Both the position numbers and the translations under genes were made by a program. The notes beneath the pieces were generated by a model. It was not told where the DNA came from, did no database searches, and worked only from the letters and a program-made list of their open reading frames with translations. A DNA stretch of 64,000 bases from Streptomyces hyaluromycini (GTDB lineage: Bacteria > Actinomycetota > Actinomycetes > Streptomycetales > Streptomycetaceae), in NCBI RefSeq assembly GCF_002217755.1, contig NZ_BCFL01000025.1:179356-243355 (forward strand). The letters are read 5' to 3'. This document shows positions 43,733-52,562 of the stretch, piece after piece (the first letter of the stretch is position 1; each line of letters begins with the position of its first letter).

Positions 43733-43764
43733 GCCTCCCCCCGAATCGAACCCGGCGTCGGCCC

Positions 43765-44907
43765 TCAAGCCTCCGGCTTGTGAGGCGGATGGCTGCTCTT
43801 CACATGCGCCCGCAACCGCGCCGTGACGTCCTCCGGCGGCAGGAACCGGGACCAGCGCTCCGGGAACTCCGACGGCATGTCGGGGTCGTCGGGGTCCCCG
43901 GGATCGGCCTCCCGCGCCGCGGCCGCGCGGGCCACGTACTCGGCGACCTGGGCCTCCCGCAGCCGCTCGTTGGCGGCGCGCGCCGCGGCCGTCGCGGCGG
44001 CCGGCCAGACCCGGTCGATCGCGGCGTTCACGGCGGCGCCGACCAGCACGGCGAAGGCCGCCACGCCGATCCACAGGAGCACGGCGACGGACGCGGCGAG
44101 CGAGCCGTAGATCGTCGCGCCCTCGATGGTGTGGGTCAGGTAGATGCGCAGCAGGAAGCTGCCGAGGACCCACATGGCCAGGGCGACCAGAGCGCCGGGC
44201 ACGTCCTCGATCCACGGGGAGCGGACCGGTACGGACACGTGGTACAGCGTGGTCAGGAAGACGACGGACAGGACGATCACGACCGGCCAGTACAGGACCT
44301 GTACGAGCGTCTCCGACCAGGGCACGATCCCGACCACCGCGTCCGGTCCCGCCACCATCAGCGGCAGCGCCACCGAGCCGATCAGCAGCGCGGCGATGAA
44401 GAGCAGGAAGGAGACGATCCGGGTCTTCACGATGCCCCGGACGCCGTCGAGGCCGTACATCACCGTGATCGTGTCGATGAAGACGTTCACCGCGCGGGAA
44501 CCCGACCACAGGGCGAACAGGAAGCCGATGGAGATGACGTCGGGGCGGCCGCCGCGTACCACGTCGTGCAGGATCGGCTCGGCGATCTCCTTCACGCCCT
44601 TGTCCGACAGGACCGTACGGGAGGCGTCCAGGAGGTTGGTCTCCAGGCTGGCGATGGTGTGGGCACCGGTCCAGGCGTCGACGTAGCCGAGCAGTCCGAT
44701 GAGGCTGAGCAGCAGCGGCGGGACGGACAGCAGGGTGAAGAAGGCGGCCTCGGCGGCGAGGCCGAGGATGCGGTACTCCATGCAGGAATTGACGGTGTCC
44801 TTGAGCAGCAGCCAGGCGGTCCTGCGCTTGGAGACGTTCCGGTAGAGGGCTCGGGCCCGGTGGAGCCGGCCGGAGGGCCGCTCGGGAGTATCGCTTGCTG
44901 GCTGCAC
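43765..44907 (-). CDS. YihY/virulence factor BrkB family membrane protein
   Basis: 380 residues, about six membrane segments. GLAAEAAFFTLLSVPPLLLSLIGLLGY and the central GSLAASVAVLLWIGVAAFAVLVGAAVNAAIDR are characteristic of the family. A charged C-terminal tail of about 60 residues is rich in Asp and Pro. GTG at 44907. An inner-membrane protein of uncertain function; no operon partner is evident. Confidence 0.87.
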   Translation of the reverse strand: MQPASDTPERPSGRLHRARALYRNVSKRRTAWLLLKDTVNSCMEYRILGLAAEAAFFTLLSVPPLLLSLIGLLGYVDAWTGAHTIASLETNLLDASRTVLSDKGVKEIAEPILHDVVRGGRPDVISIGFLFALWSGSRAVNVFIDTITVMYGLDGVRGIVKTRIVSFLLFIAALLIGSVALPLMVAGPDAVVGIVPWSETLVQVLYWPVVIVLSVVFLTTLYHVSVPVRSPWIEDVPGALVALAMWVLGSFLLRIYLTHTIEGATIYGSLAASVAVLLWIGVAAFAVLVGAAVNAAIDRVWPAAATAAARAANERLREAQVAEYVARAAAAREADPGDPDDPDMPSEFPERWSRFLPPEDVTARLRAHVKSSHPPHKPEA

Positions 44908-45035
44908 GCCCTAACGGTATCCGCCGTCCGGGACCCTCCTCACCTCACGGGGCCCCGGCCGGGGCGGACGCGGTGGGCGGGGCCGTTGTGTCAGGCTGGA
45001 GACCACCGCCGCCGCCCCCGGGTAGGTTCGCAGAC

Positions 45036-46670
45036 ATGGCAGGCAACACCACGCATACCGTCAGCAACCAGCCGCCTCCGCTGGCCGGATACGACCTCTT
45101 CGCCGCCGACCGGGCCCTCGTCGAGGCCGTCGAGCGGCACACCGACCCCGAGCTGCTCGGCGAGGTACGCACCGAGCTGTCGGGGATCGGCGCCTCGGCC
45201 GGCTCGGCGCAGGTGCAGGAGTGGGGGGCACAGGCGAACGAGCACCCGCCGCGGCTGCGCACCCACGACCGCTACGGCCACCGGATCGACGAGGTCGAGT
45301 TCCATCCCGCCTGGCACCGGCTGCTCGGCAAGGGTGTCGGCGCGGGCCTGACCACCGGCTGGGTACGGCCGTCCGGGCACGTCCGGCGGGCCGCCGCCTT
45401 CCTGGTCTGGACCCAGGTCGAGGCCGGCAACTGCTGCCCGCTGTCGATGACCAACGCGGCGGTGCCCGCGCTGCGCACCGACCCGGAGCTGGCCGCCGTG
45501 TGGGAGCCGCTGCTGACGTCCACGATCTACGACCGTGAGCTGCGGCCGACCGCGCGGAAGGCCGGCGCCCTGTTCGGCATGGGCATGACGGAGAAGCAGG
45601 GTGGCAGCGACGTCCGGGCGAACACGACCACCGCCACCCCGCTCGCCGAGGCCGGGACGTACACCCTCACCGGACACAAGTGGTTCTGCTCGGCACCGAT
45701 GTCGGACGGCTTCCTGGTGCTGGCCCAGGCACCGGCCGGTCTCACCTGCTTTCTCGTGCCGCGCGTCCTGGCGGACGGCACCCGCAACGTCTTCCTCCTC
45801 CAGCGGCTCAAGGACAAGCTCGGCAACCGGTCGAACGCGTCGGGCGAGGTCGAGTTCGACGGGACCTGGGCGCGACGGGTGGGCGAAGAGGGGCGCGGGG
45901 TGCGGACCATCATCGAGATGGTCGCCGCGACCCGGCTGGACTGTGTGCTGGGCTCGGCGGGGCTGATGCGGCAGGCGGTGGCGCAGGCCGTGCACCACGC
46001 CACGCACCGCGAGGCGTTCGGCGGGCGGCTGGCCGACAAGCCGCTGATGCGCAACGTACTGGCCGACCTCGCGATCGAGTCGGAGGCCGCGACCACCCTC
46101 GCGCTGCGGCTGGCCGCGGCCTACGACGACGACGGCGAGTCCGAACGGGCCCTGCTCCGGCTGGCCTTGCCCGCCGCCAAGTACTGGGTGACCAAGCGCT
46201 GCGCGCCACTCGTCGTGGAGGCGGCGGAGTGTCTGGGCGGCAACGGCTACGTGGAGGAGTCGGGCCTGCCCCGACTGGTCCGCGAGTCCCCGCTCAACTC
46301 GGTCTGGGAGGGGGCCGGCAACGTCCAGGCCCTGGACGTACTCCGCGCCCTGCAACGCGAACCGGGCGCACTGGACGCCTACCTCCAGGAGATCGGCCGG
46401 GCCCACGGCGCCGACCACCGCCTGGACCGCGCGGTCAAGGACCTCTTCTCCGAACTGGCCGACCTGGAGGGCATGGAGGCCCGAGCCAGACGCCTGGTGG
46501 AACGCCTGGCAACGGTCCTCCAGGGTTCGCTGCTGGTCCGCTTCGCCCCGCCGGAGGTGGCAGACGCCTTCTGCGCGTCGAGGCTGGGTACCGACTGGGG
46601 TTCGACGTTCGGCACGCTGCCAAGCAGCCTGGACCTCACAGCGGTGGTGGACCGAGCCCGAGCTTGCTGA
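45036..46670 (+). CDS. Acyl-CoA dehydrogenase, AidB-like
   Basis: 544 residues, similar in length to E. coli AidB. GMTEKQGGSDVRANTTTATP is the AidB signature; LTGHKWFCSAPMSDGFLVLAQ and ECLGGNGYVEESGLPRLVRE are acyl-CoA dehydrogenase motifs. FAD-binding and the C-terminal helical domain are present. AidB protects against alkylation damage; here the context gives no extra clue. ATG at 45036 has only GGTAGG as a weak ribosome site. Divergent from the YihY gene. Confidence 0.9.
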   Translation: MAGNTTHTVSNQPPPLAGYDLFAADRALVEAVERHTDPELLGEVRTELSGIGASAGSAQVQEWGAQANEHPPRLRTHDRYGHRIDEVEFHPAWHRLLGKGVGAGLTTGWVRPSGHVRRAAAFLVWTQVEAGNCCPLSMTNAAVPALRTDPELAAVWEPLLTSTIYDRELRPTARKAGALFGMGMTEKQGGSDVRANTTTATPLAEAGTYTLTGHKWFCSAPMSDGFLVLAQAPAGLTCFLVPRVLADGTRNVFLLQRLKDKLGNRSNASGEVEFDGTWARRVGEEGRGVRTIIEMVAATRLDCVLGSAGLMRQAVAQAVHHATHREAFGGRLADKPLMRNVLADLAIESEAATTLALRLAAAYDDDGESERALLRLALPAAKYWVTKRCAPLVVEAAECLGGNGYVEESGLPRLVRESPLNSVWEGAGNVQALDVLRALQREPGALDAYLQEIGRAHGADHRLDRAVKDLFSELADLEGMEARARRLVERLATVLQGSLLVRFAPPEVADAFCASRLGTDWGSTFGTLPSSLDLTAVVDRARAC

Positions 46671-46685
46671 GGACGCTCCCTGCAA

Positions 46686-46740
46686 CTCCCCAGGGGCGCG
46701 GGGAACTGCGCGACCAGCCCGACACAACCGTCAGCCGCCA
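46686..46740 (+). repeat. Dispersed hairpin repeat, copy E
   Basis: CAGGGGCGCGGGGAACTGCG then CGACCAGCCCGACACAACCG, matching copies A and D but lacking the left hairpin arm. It lies 16 bases after the AidB-like gene stop. Confidence 0.65.
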
Positions 46741-46902
46741 ACGCACCGCAAGCCGCACCCCCTGCCGCGACGGCCAACGCGCCGCCGGCAGGGGTGGTGC
46801 TGCGCCGACACGGCACCACCCCCGCCTCTTCGGCCCATATGCAGGCCTCCGACGCCGCGGCGTCCGCTCAAGTTTCGGCCACCTCCGGCTCGTTCACCAG
46901 GG

Positions 46903-46949
46903 TTGCAAGGGGTTGCAACATATCGGTGACTGTGTGCGGACTGTGTGCC
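46903..46949. promoter_or_regulatory. TTGCAA-GGGG-TTGCAA site and 11-base tandem repeat
   Basis: TTGCAA at 46903-46908 and 46913-46918: two palindromic half-sites that together make a symmetrical 16-base operator. Ten bases on, GACTGTGTGC is repeated in tandem (46928 and 46939). About 115-160 bases before the GAF regulator, so a probable autoregulatory or activator site. Confidence 0.45.
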
Positions 46950-47063
46950 TCCGGCACCGGAAAACGGCAGTATAAGACGCGCAGTCGGACCGGAAACCGC
47001 CGCCCGGACGGCTTGACAGCGACTCATCGATGCCTTTTTCGAGGCGTATCCGGGAGGACCTCA

Positions 47064-48356
47064 GTGGGGAACCCGCCGATGGACGTGGCGCGACTCGCCG
47101 CGAAGGACGCGGCGCAGGCGGCGCGGGTACTGAACGAGGTGCGCGAGGCCAGACTCGCCGGACAACGTGGGCGGGTCGCGCCCCGGCCGGTGATCGAACA
47201 GTCCTGGGGGCGGATGCTGCGCAGCGGCGTCGACCCCGACCACGACTTCCGTTCGGGGCTGCTGTCCGCCGACGAAGTCCGGCGCAGACGTGAGGAGTCA
47301 CCGCTCAAGGACGTGCTGCCGGTCCTGCGCGAGGGGCTGCTTTCGGTCGCGGACGTCGCCCACCACATCATGGTGGTGGCGGATGCCGACGGCCGGGTGC
47401 TGTGGCGGGAGGGTTCGTCGCCGGTACTGCGCAAGGCGGACGGGCTGGGCTTCGAACTCGGCGCCGACTGGCGCGAAGACGTCGTCGGCACCAACGGGGT
47501 CGGCACCCCGGCGGTGGTACGCAGGCCCGTACAGGTGTTCGCCGCCGAGCACTTCGTCCGCTCGCACGTCTCCTGGACGTGTTCCGGCGCCCCGATCACG
47601 GACCCCCGGGACGGCAGTCTGCTCGGCGTGGTGGACGTCAGCGGCCCGCTGGAGACGATGCACCCGGCCACCCTGGCCTGGGTGAACTCGGTGGCGAAGC
47701 TCGCCGAGGCCCGGCTGCGGGAGCTGCACCTGAACGCGCTGGAGCGGCTGCGGGCGGTCGCGGCTCCGGTGCTGGCCCGGCTCGGCGGGCGGGCGCTGGT
47801 GGTGGACACCGACGGCTGGACCGCGGCGGTCACCGGCATGCCGTATCCACGGCGGCTCGCGCTGCCCAAGTCACTGTCGCCGGGGCGCCGGTGGCTGCCC
47901 GCGCTCGGGCTGTGCGCGGTGGAGCCGCTGGCCGGGGGCTGGCTGCTGCGGGCGGTGGACGAGCCGGCGCCGGCGGGCGGGGGCCGGCTCGTGCTCGACC
48001 TGGCCCGGCCGCGCCGGCCCTCCATGACGGTCGGCGGCGGCGCGGGCTCGTGGTCCCGTGAACTCAGTCCCCGACACGCCGAGTTGCTGTACCTCCTGGC
48101 GGTGCGGCGCGCCGGGCGCAGCGCGGCCGGGCTGGCCGAGGACGTCTTCGGGGACGCCTCGCGGACCGTGACCGTACGCGCCGAGATGTCCAGGATCCGG
48201 CGGTATCTCGGGGCACTTCTCGAACACCGGCCGTACCGCTTCCGTGACGACGCCGAGATCGAGGTGCTGCTCCCCGACGACCCGCGCGACCTGCTGCCGT
48301 ACTCGACTGCCCCGGCCGTGGCGGCGGGCCGGACGCCGGGCCCGCGGCCCAGATGA
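47064..48356 (+). CDS. GAF domain-containing transcriptional regulator
   Basis: 430 residues. After an N-terminal helical part (residues 1-60; RPVIEQSWGRMLRSGVDPDH) comes a GAF domain (about 80-220; VGTNGVGTPAVVRRPVQVFAAEHF; GSLLGVVDVSGPLETMH). The C-terminal 80 residues (LSPRHAELLYLLAVRRAGRS, RAEMSRIRRYLG) look like a winged-helix DNA-binding domain. The front half resembles the acetoin-type sigma-54 activators but the AAA domain is missing, as in the Streptomyces group. GTG at 47064 follows CGGGAGGACC. Confidence 0.82.
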   Translation: MGNPPMDVARLAAKDAAQAARVLNEVREARLAGQRGRVAPRPVIEQSWGRMLRSGVDPDHDFRSGLLSADEVRRRREESPLKDVLPVLREGLLSVADVAHHIMVVADADGRVLWREGSSPVLRKADGLGFELGADWREDVVGTNGVGTPAVVRRPVQVFAAEHFVRSHVSWTCSGAPITDPRDGSLLGVVDVSGPLETMHPATLAWVNSVAKLAEARLRELHLNALERLRAVAAPVLARLGGRALVVDTDGWTAAVTGMPYPRRLALPKSLSPGRRWLPALGLCAVEPLAGGWLLRAVDEPAPAGGGRLVLDLARPRRPSMTVGGGAGSWSRELSPRHAELLYLLAVRRAGRSAAGLAEDVFGDASRTVTVRAEMSRIRRYLGALLEHRPYRFRDDAEIEVLLPDDPRDLLPYSTAPAVAAGRTPGPRPR

Positions 48357-48411
48357 AGGTCCCCGCCCCCGGACATATTTAACGCATCCGGGGCATCGGA
48401 GGAGGTATCTT

Positions 48412-48425
48412 CCGCATATTTGCGG
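48412..48425. promoter_or_regulatory. Inverted repeat CCGCA-TATT-TGCGG
   Basis: A 14-base inverted repeat with an AT-rich centre in the 184-base gap, 115 bases before the secreted-protein gene. A further CATATTT lies 40 bases to the left. It may be an operator; no known consensus. Confidence 0.3.
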
Positions 48426-48540
48426 GGTCTTCGAGGTACGGCGCCTCCGGCTGCCGTAGCATCCGAGTACGGGCCTCCCCACCTGCTCCTTGGTCAACGC
48501 TCGGACCATCAGGCGCAGTTGGCCCGCCTCGGGAGGACAC

Positions 48541-49875
48541 ATGAAGCATCGCGGCAGACACCGGCGGCGCAGACGGGGTGCGGCACTGCGCGCAGCCCTG
48601 GCCGGGACCGCACTGGCGCTCACCGCGACGGCCACCATCGTCAGCGCCTCGCAGGCCACGGTCGCCGAGGACCCCGGCGCGCTGAAGCCACTGACCTCCA
48701 CCACCGACATCGCCCCGCTGCAGCTCCAGGAACACCTCGTACCGCGCCGCTCGCTGGACCGGCTCTCCTCCGCGATGGGCGGCACGGTCGGGGTCGCCGA
48801 CGTGCTGGCGGAGTCCGACCACACCCTGCGTGCGGCGGCCGACTGCGACTCCGACGACCGGGACTCGCTGCCGGTCACCCCGGCCGCCACCGAGGCGTAC
48901 TGCTGGGACCCCACCGACACCCTCACCGACGACTGGCAGCCGGCCTCGGTGACCACCTCCTCGGAGGCGGACGACGACGGCCTGTGGGGCGCCAACCGTG
49001 TCGTCCTGGCCGGCTGGACGCACAGCGCCACCACCGGCCCCGCCGCCTCCCGGGGCCTGGCCAGGGTCGCGGTGATCAACGCGAACGACCCCGCCCACCC
49101 CTCCTACTCCTGGGTCCTGCTGACCGTGCCCAGCGCCGACGGCAGCACCTACCGGGGCCTGACCTCGCAGATCTCCGGCATGGCCTGGTACGAGGACAAG
49201 CTCCTGGTCACCACCGCCCAGGGCAGTGCCGACGCGCTCTACGTCTACGACCTCAACCGCATCCAGCGCACCTCGGTGCTGACCGACGCGGTCGGCCGGG
49301 TGTCCGGCGGCTGGTCGGCCGACGGCTTCCGGTACGTGATGCCCGCCGTGGGCTCGTACCGCTACACCGCCGGAGCCTGCTCCCGGACCGGCGCGCCCTG
49401 TCCGAGCGCGCTCTCCGTAGACCGGGGGACGGCCCCGGACAGCCTGGTCCTCGGCGAGTGGACGCCCGCCGACAGCGATCAGCACGCCCGGCTGTGGCGG
49501 TACGCGTTCGACGAGAGCCCGAAGCGTGACGGACTGCTCGCCACGGACACCTTCGGCCGGGCGGACGCGGTCGAGGCCTACCGGACCGGGGCCTCGGAGA
49601 TCCGGGGCGTCCTGTCGTACCGGCCGCCGGGCGCGACGGACTCCGAGTGGTACGTGGGGCATCTGCCCGGCGCCATGGACGGGCACGGCAGTCTGTGGCG
49701 GCAGGACTCCAAGGGTGCCCACGCGGCCGGCTGCGGCTCGGACGCCTCGCACCGCTGCTGGGGCGAGGACACCGGCTCGCTCTCCTATGCGCCGGACACG
49801 GGCGAGGTGTGGTCGGTCACGAGCCGCATGCTGTTCTCGGTCCCGCTGCGCTCGATCGACGCGTCGCTCGGATAA
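48541..49875 (+). CDS. Secreted protein of unknown function
   Basis: 444 residues. Very basic n-region (KHRGRHRRRRRG), hydrophobic core and cleavage near residue 37-43. The mature part looks all-beta with several Cys pairs (DCDSDD...YCWD; ACSRTGAPC; GCGSD...RCWGED). Conserved-looking stretches ISGMAWYEDKLLVTTAQGSADALYVYDLNRI suggest a beta-propeller. ATG at 48541 follows CGGGAGGA. Not assigned to a family that I recognise. Confidence 0.75.
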   Translation: MKHRGRHRRRRRGAALRAALAGTALALTATATIVSASQATVAEDPGALKPLTSTTDIAPLQLQEHLVPRRSLDRLSSAMGGTVGVADVLAESDHTLRAAADCDSDDRDSLPVTPAATEAYCWDPTDTLTDDWQPASVTTSSEADDDGLWGANRVVLAGWTHSATTGPAASRGLARVAVINANDPAHPSYSWVLLTVPSADGSTYRGLTSQISGMAWYEDKLLVTTAQGSADALYVYDLNRIQRTSVLTDAVGRVSGGWSADGFRYVMPAVGSYRYTAGACSRTGAPCPSALSVDRGTAPDSLVLGEWTPADSDQHARLWRYAFDESPKRDGLLATDTFGRADAVEAYRTGASEIRGVLSYRPPGATDSEWYVGHLPGAMDGHGSLWRQDSKGAHAAGCGSDASHRCWGEDTGSLSYAPDTGEVWSVTSRMLFSVPLRSIDASLG

Positions 49876-49971
49876 CGGCCGACGGCGCGTCGAACGGCCG
49901 GCGGCCGGCGGCGCGTCGCGCCGGCGGACCGCTGTCGACATGCCCGGGGCCGGGATGATTGCCTGGCTCCC

Positions 49972-50562
49972 ATGAGCAGCATCGTCGTCACCACCTGGTC
50001 CCTGGAGCAGACCTCCCCGGCCGACCTCCGGCCCGCCGCCGTCCCGGACGGCGACACGGTCGGGATCGTCCGCTCCGAGGTCCCCTCCCCCGAGTTCAGC
50101 CGCTTCCTGTACGCCTCGGTCGGCGGCGACATCCGCTGGACCGACCGGCTGGGCTGGAGCTACGCCCGCTGGCAGCAGCACCTGGAGCGGCCGGGCGTGG
50201 AGACCTGGGTCGCCTACGACCGGGGCACCCCGGCGGGCTACGTGGAACTCGAGCCGCAGGACGCCGGTGTGGTGGAGATCGTCTACTTCGGTCTGATCCC
50301 GGCGTTCCGGGGCCGGCGGATCGGCGGCCACCTGCTCTCGTACGGTGTCGCGCGGGCCTGGGACCTGGCGGAGCGGTGGGACGGGCGGCCGCCGACGAAG
50401 CGGGTGTGGGTGCACACCTGCAGTCTGGACGGCGAGCACGCGATGGCGAACTATCAGCGGCGGGGGTTCCGGCTCTTCGACACGAAGAGCGAGGAGGAAC
50501 CGGACGTCTCGGCGCCCGGTCCGTGGCCCGGGGCGCACACCACCGCGCGGAACGGGGCGTGA
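49972..50562 (+). CDS. GNAT family N-acetyltransferase
   Basis: 196 residues with the GNAT core: VEIVYFGLIPAFRGRRIGGHLL contains the R-x-x-G-x-G/A acetyl-CoA loop (RGRRIGG). A Trp-rich N-terminal part precedes it (DIRWTDRLGWSYARWQQHL), as in a group of small-molecule acetyltransferases. ATG at 49972. Substrate unknown. The sulfur operon follows but in a separate unit. Confidence 0.85.
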   Translation: MSSIVVTTWSLEQTSPADLRPAAVPDGDTVGIVRSEVPSPEFSRFLYASVGGDIRWTDRLGWSYARWQQHLERPGVETWVAYDRGTPAGYVELEPQDAGVVEIVYFGLIPAFRGRRIGGHLLSYGVARAWDLAERWDGRPPTKRVWVHTCSLDGEHAMANYQRRGFRLFDTKSEEEPDVSAPGPWPGAHTTARNGA

Positions 50563-50593
50563 CCCACAACACTCCGTCTCAGTATTCAGAATA

Positions 50594-50607
50594 GATTCGT
50601 CCGAATC
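50594..50607. promoter_or_regulatory. Inverted repeat GATTCG-TC-CGAATC
   Basis: Perfect 6-base arms with a 2-base centre, 48 bases before the leader peptide. Well placed for a sulfur-responsive repressor (CymR- or CysR-like), which is inference. Confidence 0.45.
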
Positions 50608-50654
50608 GCGGACAATGGTGGACTGGCCGGAGATCCGCGTGACACGCTTCCGTC

Positions 50655-50738
50655 ATGTCTGGAACTGGAATTGCCTTGGTGAGTCGGCGGCACGTCGACC
50701 TCGGCCGCATGTCCAGCGCCATCTGTCCGGCGGGCTGA
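50655..50738 (+). CDS. Sulfur operon leader peptide (27 residues)
   Basis: ATG at 50655 to TGA at 50738. The peptide contains SRRHVDLGRMSSAICPAG at its C-terminus. This agrees with the RRHVDL...SAxC leader peptides that Streptomyces genomes carry in front of sulfur and cysteine genes. A single Cys lies four residues before the end. It lies 127 bases before the sulfite reductase gene; ribosome stalling at Cys in low cysteine could control downstream expression, as shown for Cys-rich leaders in mycobacteria. No strong ribosome site is visible. Confidence 0.7.
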   Translation: MSGTGIALVSRRHVDLGRMSSAICPAG

Positions 50739-50788
50739 GAGCACAGCACCGCCGCGCTTTCCTGTCCAGACCTCCCTTGCGCAGTGCC

Positions 50789-50822
50789 GCGCACACATGC
50801 CCCCCGTGCGCCCGCAGGCGCA
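50789..50822 (+). promoter_or_regulatory. Two mutually exclusive hairpins in the leader
   Basis: GCGCAC (50789-50794) can pair with GTGCGC (50806-50811), or TGCGCC (50807-50812) with GGCGCA (50817-50822). The second uses part of the first one's right arm, so only one can form. Such alternatives are typical of attenuators. Both stems are only six bases long, so this is tentative. Confidence 0.35.
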
Positions 50823-50864
50823 GGTCAGAGCCGCTTCCCCGCTGTCTGAAGGACGTATATCGCC

Positions 50865-52562
50865 ATGGCCGCCACCCCGCAGAACCCTGCCGCGTCCGCG
50901 CCCCGCCGCAAGGTGAGCCGTCACCGCGGCGAGGGGCAGTGGGCTATGGGTCACCACACCCCGCTCAACGGCAACGAGCAGTTCAAGAAGGACGACGACG
51001 GTCTCAATGTGCGGACACGCATTGAGACGATCTACTCCAAGCGCGGCTTCGACTCGATCGACCCCAACGACCTGCGCGGACGGATGCGCTGGTGGGGCCT
51101 GTACACGCAGCGCAAGCCCGGCATCGACGGCGGCAAGACCGCCATCCTGGAGCCGGAGGAGCTGGACGACAAGTACTTCATGCTGCGGGTGCGGATCGAC
51201 GGCGGTCGCCTCACGACCCGGCAGCTGCGGGTGATCGGCGAGATCTCGCAGGAGTTCGCCCGGGGCAGCGCGGACGTCACCGACCGGCAGAACATCCAGC
51301 TGCACTGGATCCGCATCGAGGACGTGCCGGAGATCTGGCAGCGCCTGGAGGCCGTCGGCCTGTCCACCACCGAGGCGTGCGGCGACACCCCGCGTGTCGT
51401 CATCGGCTCGCCGGTGGCCGGCATCGCCGAGGACGAGATCATCGACGGCAGCTGGGCGATCGACGAGATCAACAAGCGGTACATCGGCAGCAAGGAGTTC
51501 TCCAACCTGCCGCGCAAGTTCAAGTCCGCGATCTCCGGCTCGCCGCTGCTGGACGTGGTGCACGAGATCAACGACATCGCGTTCGTCGGTGTGGAGCACC
51601 CCGAGCACGGCCCCGGCTTCGACCTGTGGGTGGGCGGCGGCCTGTCCACCAACCCGAAGATCGGTGTCCGGCTCGGCGCCTGGGTGCCGCTGGACGAGGT
51701 CCCGGACGTCTGGGCCGGCGTGATCGGCATCTTCCGGGACTACGGCTACCGGCGGCTGCGCACCCGCGCCCGGCTGAAGTTCCTGGTCGCCGACTGGGGC
51801 GCGGAGAAGTTCCGCCAGATCCTGGAGGACGAGTACCTCAAGCGGAAGCTCGTCGACGGCCCCGCGCCGGCCGAGCCGCTGCAGCGCTGGCGGGACCACG
51901 TCGGTGTGCACCGGCAGCAGGACGGCAACTTCTACGTCGGGTTCGCCCCGCGGGTCGGCCGGGTGGACGGCGCCACCCTCGCGAAGATCGCGGACCTCGC
52001 CGAGGCGCACGGCTCGGGCCGGGTGCGGACCACCGTCGAGCAGAAGATGATCGTCCTCGATGTCACGGAGGACCAGGTCGAGTCGCTGGTCGAGGCCCTG
52101 GAGGCGCTGGACCTCACCGCCCGGCCGTCCTCGTTCCGGCGCGGCACCATGGCCTGCACCGGCATCGAGTACTGCAAGCTCGCGATCGTCGAGACCAAGC
52201 AGCGCGGCTCCACCCTGATCGACGAGCTGGAGCGCCGGCTGCCCGAGTTCGACGAGCCGCTCACCATCAACATCAACGGCTGCCCGAACGCCTGCGCCCG
52301 TATCCAGGTCGCGGACATCGGTCTCAAGGGCCAGCTGGTCCTGAACGACGCGGGCGAGCAGGTCGAGGGCTTCCAGGTGCACCTGGGCGGCGCGCTCGGC
52401 CTGGAGGCCGGTTTCGGCCGCAAGGTCCGCGGTCTCAAGGTGACCTCGGACGAGCTGCCGGACTACGTCGAGCGGGTGCTCAGGCGCTTCCAGGCGGAGC
52501 GCGCGGACGGCGAGCGGTTCGCCGCCTGGGCCGCCCGCGCCAGTGAGGAGGCCCTCTCATGA
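50865..52562 (+). CDS. Ferredoxin-dependent assimilatory sulfite (nitrite) reductase
   Basis: 565 residues. It reduces sulfite to sulfide with siroheme and a [4Fe-4S] cluster. The cluster ligands are Cys431 and Cys437 (ACTGIEYCK) and Cys473 and Cys477 (NGCPNACAR), exactly spaced as in the sulfite/nitrite reductase family. Two ferredoxin-like repeats are recognisable (ITININGCPN half and the N-terminal KYFMLRVRIDGG half). Its place at the head of cysH-cysN shows that it is sulfite reductase. ATG at 50865. Its stop overlaps the next start (ATGA). Confidence 0.93.
   Translation: MAATPQNPAASAPRRKVSRHRGEGQWAMGHHTPLNGNEQFKKDDDGLNVRTRIETIYSKRGFDSIDPNDLRGRMRWWGLYTQRKPGIDGGKTAILEPEELDDKYFMLRVRIDGGRLTTRQLRVIGEISQEFARGSADVTDRQNIQLHWIRIEDVPEIWQRLEAVGLSTTEACGDTPRVVIGSPVAGIAEDEIIDGSWAIDEINKRYIGSKEFSNLPRKFKSAISGSPLLDVVHEINDIAFVGVEHPEHGPGFDLWVGGGLSTNPKIGVRLGAWVPLDEVPDVWAGVIGIFRDYGYRRLRTRARLKFLVADWGAEKFRQILEDEYLKRKLVDGPAPAEPLQRWRDHVGVHRQQDGNFYVGFAPRVGRVDGATLAKIADLAEAHGSGRVRTTVEQKMIVLDVTEDQVESLVEALEALDLTARPSSFRRGTMACTGIEYCKLAIVETKQRGSTLIDELERRLPEFDEPLTININGCPNACARIQVADIGLKGQLVLNDAGEQVEGFQVHLGGALGLEAGFGRKVRGLKVTSDELPDYVERVLRRFQAERADGERFAAWAARASEEALS

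Larger units (their letters stand above)
46671..47063 (+). other. Intergenic region before the GAF regulator
   Basis: 393 bases without a gene. It holds dispersed repeat copy E (46686-46740), a TTGCAA pair (46903-46918), a tandem GACTGTGTGC repeat (46928-46949) and TATAAG at 46971-46976 as a possible -10. The false frame open from 46794 has no start near a ribosome site. Confidence 0.7.
50563..50864 (+). other. Leader region of the sulfur assimilation operon
   Basis: 302 bases. It holds an inverted repeat (50594-50607), a 27-codon leader peptide gene (50655-50738) and two overlapping hairpins (50789-50811 and 50807-50822) before the sulfite reductase gene. I see no convincing -35/-10 pair; TAGATT at 50592 and GACAAT at 50611 are possible -10 elements. 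Confidence 0.7.
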
